DNA of 64,000 nucleotides from Halicephalobus mephisto (lineage: Eukaryota; Nematoda; Chromadorea; Rhabditida; Panagrolaimidae), in NCBI GenBank assembly GCA_009193035.1, contig SWDT01000011.1:124001-188000 (forward strand), read 5' to 3'. A model generated the notes under the pieces. That model ran no database searches. It was not told the DNA's origin and was given only the letters and a program-made list of their open reading frames with translations. Numbering within the stretch: position 1 is the first letter of the stretch; each line of letters starts with the position of its first letter. The position numbers and the translations under genes were made by a program. Of the stretch, positions 57,101-64,000 are shown one piece after another.

Positions 57101-58206
57101 TGAATCAAACGATGGATGCTTTCGACCGACTCAAGAGGAATTTGGAGCTTTGTTTGGTCGATCCTACACTGATTGAAAAAAGAAACATTTTACTAAAATT
57201 AAACAATTTCCAAATTTTGCAACAACCAGATTCTGATTCCGTAAGATTCAACCAATTTTTCCAGAATCTATCTAGGTATCTGGAGCAGTACAGAGGACTC
57301 CACGACGGTCCAGAGCACAAATAGCAAGTTTCAATTTTTAAAATTTAAAATAAAAAAATATTTAAATTTAAAATAAAAGATTTTTAAAATTTAAAATAAA
57401 AAAATTTTTAAATTTAAAATAAAAAAATATTTAAATTTAAAATAAAAAAATATTTAAATTTGAAATAAAAAAATTTTCAAATTTAAAATAAAAAAATATT
57501 TAAATTTAAAATAAAAGATTTTTAAATTTTAAATAAAAAACTTTAAATTTCTTTAATTTTTTAAATTTTTATCATTTTTAAAAGATAGAAAATCTTTAAA
57601 ATTAAAAAAAATCAAGAACTTTAAAAATTAAAAAATGTTTTTAAATTGAAGAAATTTTTAAAATTCTTTATTTTAAAACTTTTTATTTTCTAAAATTTCC
57701 TATTTTTTAAAATTTAAAATTTTTTATTTTTAATTATTAAAATTTTCTACCTTTTAAAATTTTTTATTTTTAATTATTAAAATTTTCTACCATTTAAAAT
57801 TTTTTATTTTTAATTATTAATTATTAAAATTTTCTACCTTTTAAAATTTCTTATTTTTTATTTTTTAAAACTTGATATTACAGTAGGACGTTTGCACAGG
57901 TAACTTTTGTCTTCGATGGAGGTCGGATGTACCAGGTTGAATATTTTCCTAGTTATACTTTTTGGAACTTTCTCTGTAAGTTTTTGAATTTTAAAAAATA
58001 ATTAAATTTTAGCTGATATCGGAGGAATGATGGGTCTCTACTTCGGGTTGACAATGGTGACTTTTTACGAAATGATCACTTTTACTTTCATCGACAGGGA
58101 GCCGCCGGAATTCCACACGAAAAAAGAGCGAAAATTTGATCGGAAATCTCTGTATCCGAAAATCCGGCTTGAAGACGAGCCGATTCCTTCCATTTTCCGA
58201 ATATGA
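54118..58206 (+). CDS. DEG/ENaC-family cation channel subunit, atypical filter
   Basis: Trimeric amiloride-sensitive-type channel (degenerin). Exons 54118-54227, 54519-54999, 55582-56073, 56129-56565, 56610-56786, 57024-57275, 57884-57975 and 58013-58206 join in phase to 744 residues. The short cytosolic N-terminus (MKKIKKEKYKSKWDQFCDF) runs into TM1 (about 37-58, LAMIGCTVGLGMNL). The extracellular domain has the Cys-rich core CSECLVTRRDCGCNNP and CPDPCSFGSYSIVLS. The last exons read QVEYFPSYTFWNFLSDIGGM, then TM2. The pre-TM2/TM2 hallmark DIGG is intact, but the selectivity position usually GAS or GSS is GLT (about 692-694). The cytosolic His-Gly gating motif expected before TM1 is not seen (SLVGFRIL there). 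One ectodomain stretch is rich in Phe/Leu (DFLNFFIKLIF). The gene lies tail to tail with the next one. Confidence 0.9.
55055..55545. repeat. About 128-bp tandem repeat in degenerin intron 2
   Basis: Four copies with AATATCATTCGTGGCAGGAT, CAGTTTTTAGAAAATTTTCA and TACTGGTCCCGACACGAAAG. GGTCCCGACACGAAA is the form of the repeat core known from Caenorhabditis non-coding DNA. Confidence 0.93.
57325..57883. repeat. Low-complexity tract in degenerin intron 6
   Basis: Repeats of AAAATAAAAAAATATTTAAA and later AATTATTAAAATTTTCTACC units (about 55 bp, three copies near 57720-57850). The intron starts at 57276. Confidence 0.8.
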
Positions 58207-58440
58207 CCGTGATTCTAGTGGACTTCTGAAGACGAAAACCCAAGAATCACGGTACTTCCGGATTTCGATCGTCTTCAGAATCTGAAATTAAAATTAAAAT
58301 TTTCAAAGATCTTTTACCCGAAAAATTGCCCATTCCTAGAACCTTGATTTGATGGCTCTCAAGTAAAATTTTACTTCTAATCTGTAACACAGGAAAATGA
58401 AACATTACAAAGCACCGACAGACCCTGGGCAAAGTTGGCA

Positions 58441-59159
58441 TCAGCCGTCGAAGCTGCGATTCAACGAACGACGCTTAGCTAACGCGGCTTCTAGATTTTT
58501 CTTGATCCGTTCGCGTTGTTCTTCTGTTAATGGGGTTTTCGGAGTTGGGGGTGGAGGGACAAGTCCATCAATATCATCGCTCATTTTTCGTTTGCGTTCT
58601 GTGCTTCCTCCAAATCTGACAGACTTCAAAGCTGCTTTTTGTTCTTCCGTCAAAGTTACCGGGGTAAATGGTCTGAAATGTTAGAATTTACAATGTACAC
58701 TGGGAGTGGGGGACTTACTTGTTTACCTTGGGGTTGCTTCGATAATGGACCACGGGGGTCACCGGAAATCCTTCGAAAACGCCGGGTGTCGGGCTTTGGA
58801 GATCTCTTTCGACGAGTTCAGACCCTCTGGACATCTTCTGGAAACTACTCTGGGGAGTCCGCTTGAGGACCTCAGCAGGCCTCTCCTCGCTGGAGCCCTT
58901 GCCGGAGTCGTCCGCCATGAAGCTATCGTCATTTTCAAAACTGAAAAAATTGATATATGAAAAAACGAAAATTCACCTCAACTTACTCATCCTTAGCCTC
59001 AAAAGCAGAATCATCATCGAAGTCGTCGCCGTCTTCGTTCTGTTTCTGGAGCCAGGCTTCAGATGCCAGGAAAGTCTCTTCCTTCACGGTGCAAGCTTTG
59101 CCACTGGCAGTCATGAAATCGAGGGTCTTCGTCTTCAACTTCTCGACTTCAGAATTCAT
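58441..59159 (-). CDS. Acidic protein with C-terminal RPA32-binding-like helix
   Basis: Exons on minus are 58987-59159, 58719-58940 and 58441-58672, in phase, 208 residues from ATG 59159 (MNSEVEKLKTKTLDFM). The first third ends in an acidic run (NEDGDDFDDDSAFEAKDD). The middle has several Ser/Thr-Pro sites (LKRTPQSS, LQSPTPGVF, GFPVTPVV, PFTPVTL). Two LTEEQ elements follow: LTEEQKAALKSVRFGG and, near the end, LTEEQRERIKKNLEAALAKR. The second closely resembles the RPA32-binding helix of SMARCAL1 and TIPIN (pattern EEQRxxIxxNxxxALxxR). That suggests a DNA replication or repair role, but this is inference. I do not recognise the whole protein. Confidence 0.75.
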
Positions 59160-59399
59160 TATCGATGGAGGAATGAAAATTACGAAATCAGAAAATTAAT
59201 GACGAAACAAATGCGCGAAATTCAAAAATCCGAAAACCCGAAAGTTTAATTTTCCATTCGAGAGCCGGCTTCAACGCTGTCGCTCTTCGTCAAATTTTAG
59301 TTTTTCTTCGTTCCTATTTTTTGAATCTTTTTTAGTTTTTATTTTATTCATTTCTTTGTTTTATTTTTTCTATATAAGTCAATCAGCGTGTTTTTATTA

Positions 59400-59765
59400 T
59401 GATTGATATATAACAATCACGAAATAAACGAGGAATATTGGAAACTCCAAGAGTCCAAATGTTCAGCTTTCCCTTCGAGAACCGAGTTCCTTGCCATCAC
59501 TGCTCGTTGAAGTCCAATTTTCCATTTTTCACGTTTTTAGTCTTTTTGTATTGTTTATTTTTATAGTTTTTTGTCATTCCTTCTATGTACTTTGACTAAC
59601 GTGTTTTTGGCCTAATCAATATATAACAATTACAAAGTAAACGAAGAATATTGGAAACTCCAAGAGTCCAAAAGTTCAGCTTTCCCTTCGAGAACCGACT
59701 TCCTTGCCATCACTGCTCGTTGAAGTCCAATTTTCCTTCTTTAACGTTTTTGGAATCTTTTTATA
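59400..59765. repeat. About 240-bp direct repeat upstream of GCN1
   Basis: GAATATTGGAAACTCCAAGA, TTCAGCTTTCCCTTCGAGAA and TTGCCATCACTGCTCGTTGA occur at about 59430 and 59650. A more diverged third copy (TTTTCCATTCGAGAGCCGGC) lies at about 59250. Confidence 0.88.
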
Positions 59766-59896
59766 TTGTTTATTTTTATAATTTTTCCTTCTTATTCCTT
59801 CCATGTACTTTGACCAACGTGTTTTTAGCCTAGTTAATATATAAAACCACTTTTTAGGTTCTATTTTGAATATATCCCATCGTTGAACCTAAAACC

Positions 59897-62800
59897 ATGG
59901 GAGATAACAACAAAGACCATGTGAGTTGCTGTTTTCCATATATTTATAATTTATAACAATTTCCAGGAAATGCTCAAGAATGCTTTTCAAAATCTGTTAA
60001 AGAACAAATCGTGCGATCTGAGAATGCTCAAAAAGAAGAAGTTCACACCGCAGGAAATCGAGGAATGCTTTCTTCCCCTCGCCAAGAAGGCCCTTCTCAG
60101 GGAACCCGAAATCGCCCTGCCCGGTATCGCCGAGTTTTTAGAGAATTTAAAAGCTTCAACGGATTCTTTTGCCTTAGACTTCTTACAAGGCATATCGTCG
60201 TCTCTGGTTTCGACTTCTGATGACCTCAGGGGTTACTCAGTGTCTTCAGTTGCAGCAGTTGGTAGGAACATTACTGATGGCAAGGTTCTGGGATCGTATC
60301 TGAAGCAGCTTTTTGATCTTTTCAAAACTAATTTTTCCAAGATCCCCCAAAAAACCTCCGTGGTGACTGCCATTGCTGGAGTGTGCAAGAACTCAACCAA
60401 AGCGAATGTTTTTCCGGAAGAAGTCACCGATTATTTCGCTACAGCTCTGCCAACGGAGAAAAGTGAGTCTATTCTTCGTCTTCTGTGGGCTTCGTTTGCC
60501 AGTTGGACCTTGAATGCGGACACTTTATCTTCTGTGGCTATTACTGTATTGAAGAAAGGAATAGCTGGTTCTGGAGATACGAAATCAACCGCTTTCAGAA
60601 TTGCTGCTCTTCTGTATGACAAGTATTCCTCTGTTACTGTTGATCCAGATATCCTGAAAGCTGCATCGCAAGTCACCACTGCTGCAAGTAAAGAAGCCAC
60701 TATATCTGTGGATTTTATTCCAGCAGCTGCACTTATTTTGAGAGCTTGTGTCATCAGTGGAAATCCAGTCGATAATTCATTGTTATCTACTCTATCATCT
60801 GCAGAATCCATCAGTCGAGAAAAAGTTTATACTTCTTTTGCTGCTGAAGAAGGTCGAGTTTTGGTTATTCTTATAAAACGGGCTTTGTTAAGTAGTATTC
60901 GTCAACCATCAACACCGTATCCTGTTCCAATTCTGAAATTGGCCTGTATAACTATGGTTTTTCCGAACTATATTGTTAGGAAATTTGCCCAAGAAGCAAT
61001 CGAGAAGTTATGTGTCGTTGAAGGATGTAAATTAAGGATTGCTTTGATAGAATCAATGTTGAAATTTCTGAATGTTGATGATGATTGTGTTTTTGATGAG
61101 GTGAGTACTGTATTTTTTATTTTTAATTATTATAATATTTGAGGTTTATAACAAAGCAAGTTCCAAAATTGGTGATCGTCAAGAAGCGAAAAAAGTTCCT
61201 TCAGCTTTCTTTGCTCAAGCATTGTCTATGTTATTGCCAAATAAGAAATCTGATTTTGATTCAGATGAAGATTCAATTCGTTTTTTAATTTCTGCCTTAT
61301 TTTTGTCATCTGCTCCTAGAGTAGTTGAATATCAAGGTGCTATTTGGATTCATTGGGTTGCCAAAACGGTGGAATATTCAGACCTTGTTCATTCTGATGC
61401 CTTCTGTGATGCAGTATTTGATCGGGTACTAGAATGTGAAGACAAATCTCTACGTTCAAATGTGATCAGATTGTTACTTTCAATTCATTTCAAAAATAGC
61501 CAAGGTGATGATACTGGTAGCTATATTTCGGACAAATTCTGGACTAGATTTTCAAAAGAAATTTTTGCTATTGATAAATCTAAATATTTAGAAGTAACTG
61601 AAAAACATGCGGGAATTTTCAAAACAAAAGAAGGAGAACTTTTCAATGTTGCTGTTATTGATGAAGCTTCGGATTTGAATTTGGAAAAAACCAAAGTGAA
61701 AAGAGAAAACAAAGCTTATTCTATCAAGGATCAATTAGCTGAAATTGAATTAAGAAAAGAACTTGCAAGAAAAAATAGAGAAACAGGAAAATTGACAGAA
61801 AAACAAAAAAATGCTATGGAAAAAGAATTGAAAATTGAATCAGAAATAAGAAAAAAAATGTCTGAACTATATTATCCTGTTGAAATTAAGTTTTCTATTT
61901 TGGCTGAAGCAGCTCGATATAATCCTAAAGGAGCGTGTTTTTATGTGGATGTTCTTTATGAAGTTGTTGTACCTTTATTGAGGTCTTATTTAGTAAGTTG
62001 TATTGCAGCAGAAACTTTTCTTGCGTTTTCTGATGCATTTTTTGAACCATCGACTGATTCATTAGGTGCATTAGTTGGAACAGCATCTCTTAGAGTTCTT
62101 GGATCACTTGGTTATGCAGATGTCCATTGGGTTGAATCATTGGTTGATCAATTGACAAGAGTTTTTAATTCTCTTTCTTCATTATGTATTGTTATTGATA
62201 TTCCTTTAGAAGATTTGGTACTGGAGGAAGATAATTGGCAAGATACAATGTCTGCATGGAAGTTGAGTTTTTTGGTTCCTGTTATTGAGAAAATTTTACC
62301 AAGTCAATATCCTATGGAATTTAAACTTAAAGTTTCGAATTTTTTGCGTTGTGCTGTTAATCGTAAATTTTTATCAAGTGAAGATGTGGTTTTGCCGCCT
62401 ATTACGAGATTGAATAGATTTTTGATTCAACAGATTTGTGCTGATCCTGGTTCTGAAATATTTGAAGATTTGAAACAAACAGTAACTAATTATTGTATGT
62501 TGATTCAAGAAGTTGAAGAACCTACAGAATCGATGAAAATATTTTTTGAAGATGTTATTAATATGTTAGAAAACAAAACAGAAATGCTTAGAGTTTTGGG
62601 ATTGAAATGGTTGATTTCTGATGATAGTTATTTATTAAAACAAATGATAAATGATTCGAAATTTAAACAACGTTTAATGGTTGTATTGTATCTTGAAAGA
62701 TTTGATCCAGATGATAATTGTGCTGATTTAGCAAATAATTTATGGACAATATTGAGATTTAGTGAATCATTAAACATGGCTGATGGTATTTTTAATGTTA

Positions 62801-64000
62801 CAACTCATAATCATGAATTTATTCAAATAGAAGCGGCTGAAGCTATTAAGGAATTGTGTGAGGAATTTCCAGAATTTATTGATATTAATTTGAAGAAATT
62901 ATTTGAAATTTATGATTATTATTTGAATATTGTTCCGCCTGTTTTGGATAATGTTGGAAGAATTGTCAAAGAAGGACGTGATCCTATTGTTGAACGTATG
63001 GGTGTTGGTAAATCATTGATTTGTTTAGCAAATGTTTTACCTATTGAAAAAACGCAAAAATTTGTTGAAGAAATTGTTGCTAGATTGAATGAAAGAGATT
63101 CGAAACCTCATTCTGCTCTTAGAACAGCAGCTATTACAGTTATTAAACGTCATGGTGAACAATTAATGGGAACTTTATTGCCGTTTTTGGAAGAAGCATT
63201 GAATCAAGCTCCAACTACTGTAGAAGGTGATCATTTAAGACAAGGATTAGTTGTTTTAATTGGAACATTGGGAATGTATCTTGGAAATCAGCCAGATAAG
63301 GTGTTGAAGATTTTTAAAGCTCTTATTGAAGCTCTTTCTACACCTTCGGAATCTGTTCAAAGATCAGTTGCTGAATGTCTTCCTCAATTGGTTGGTTTTA
63401 TTGAAAATGATAGTATGGAAACTTTGGAAAATTTGTTACATATTATGGAAGCTGCAACAAGTTATGGTGAAAGAAGAGGTGCTGCTTATGGTATTGCAGC
63501 TATTATTTGTGGTCTTCGTGCTTATATTATTGTTGAAATGGGTCTTCAGAAAAGAATTCAAAATATGATTACATCAAAATCTAATCATCATCAAAGAGAA
63601 TCTGCATTATTAATTATGGAATTATTATTTAGTTTAATGGGACATGGTTCAGAACCATTTATGCCGACGTTTATTCCACTTCTTTTAACAACGTATGGTG
63701 ATTCAAGTGAAGCTGTTAGACAATCGGCAGCAGATGCAGGACAAGCATTAATGGCGGCATTATCACAACATGGTGCTAAACTTATTGTTCCATTAATATT
63801 AAAAGCAACTGAAAATGATAATTGGAGAACTAAAAGAGCTGCTGCTGAACTTCTTGGTGCTGTGTCACAATGTGCACCACGACAACTTTCGTCATGTTTA
63901 CCGAAAGTTGTTCCAACACTTGTTGAATTATTGGCTGATTCTCATCATGAAGTTCAAAAAGCAGGTACAAGAGCTTTGAAAGAAATAGCAAAAGTTATTA
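59897..64000 (+). CDS. gcn-1: GCN1, activator of the eIF2-alpha kinase GCN2 (5' half)
   Basis: Very large HEAT-repeat protein that sits on colliding ribosomes and activates GCN2 on amino-acid shortage. Exons 59897-59920, 59967-61100 and 61144 to beyond the window edge give 1338 residues here, about half of the usual 2600. HEAT-type helices run throughout (for example EVQKAGTRALKEIAKV at the right edge). The family signature segment near 61.7-61.86 kb reads YSIKDQLAEIELRKELARKN, then KLTEKQKNAMEKELKIESEI, matching the linker of animal GCN1. The eEF3-like region begins close to the right edge. Exon 3 starts after an unusual acceptor (ATAATATTTGAG). Codons become strongly A/T-ending from about 61 kb on. 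Cut by the window edge. Confidence 0.95.

Noticed and set aside
57276..57324. Read-through of degenerin exon 6 to the stop at 57322
   Set aside because: Stopping there would remove TM2. Using the donor AG|GTATCT at 57275 joins in phase to the exon with YTFWNFLS and the DIGG motif.

Overview
The window is nematode nuclear DNA, most likely from a rhabditid. The evidence is: 44-50 bp introns ending in TTTTCAG or TTTTAG, splice-acceptor sequences lying directly in front of start codons (as expected for spliced-leader trans-splicing), very AT-rich non-coding DNA with Caenorhabditis-like repeats built on a GGTCTCGAC core, two likely operons, and a nematode gene set (cathepsin L, cuticlin, glutamate-gated chloride channel, degenerin). 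I cannot name the genus. Coding exons stand out because they are GC-richer than everything around them.

Layout. 0-11 kb is mostly tandem and dispersed AT-rich repeats, with a few coding-like exons I cannot join into confident genes. 11-13.3 kb holds a glutamate-gated chloride channel; its second intron carries an internally amplified MITE. 13.5-15.8 kb holds two head-to-head genes, the ESCRT-I subunit mvb-12 (-) and the Pol III repressor MAF1 (+). 17 kb is archease and 19-21 kb a cuticlin-type ZP protein. 23-28.2 kb has three genes on +: HSF-1, methionine aminopeptidase 1 and an oxidoreductase-like protein; the last two look like an operon. 28.3-39 kb is a duplicated cathepsin L locus (-), with MITEs, a tRNA-derived SINE with clean target-site duplications, a LINE scrap and several satellites. 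40.7-42.5 kb is a second, divergent HSF (-), followed by a tRNA-Glu at 43.3 kb. 44.2-51.1 kb (-) holds KGD4/MRPS36 followed by the tubulin deglutamylase ccpp-1, again operon-like. 52-53.5 kb is the mitochondrial Obg GTPase MTG2. 54.1-58.2 kb is a DEG/ENaC channel with an atypical filter. 58.4-59.2 kb (-) is an acidic protein ending in an RPA32-binding-like helix. From 59.9 kb to the right edge is the first half of GCN1.

How the genes fit together: this is an ordinary euchromatic neighbourhood of housekeeping and nematode-specific genes, not a single pathway. Two HSF paralogues lie 16 kb apart on opposite strands. Three of the genes are mitochondrial or probably so (KGD4, MTG2, the OXLD1-like protein). 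The most evolutionarily active part is 28-39 kb, where gene duplication, intron loss and nested transposition have happened together. I found no CRISPR array, viral gene, toxin gene or prokaryote-type gene cluster, and no clear new multi-gene system.
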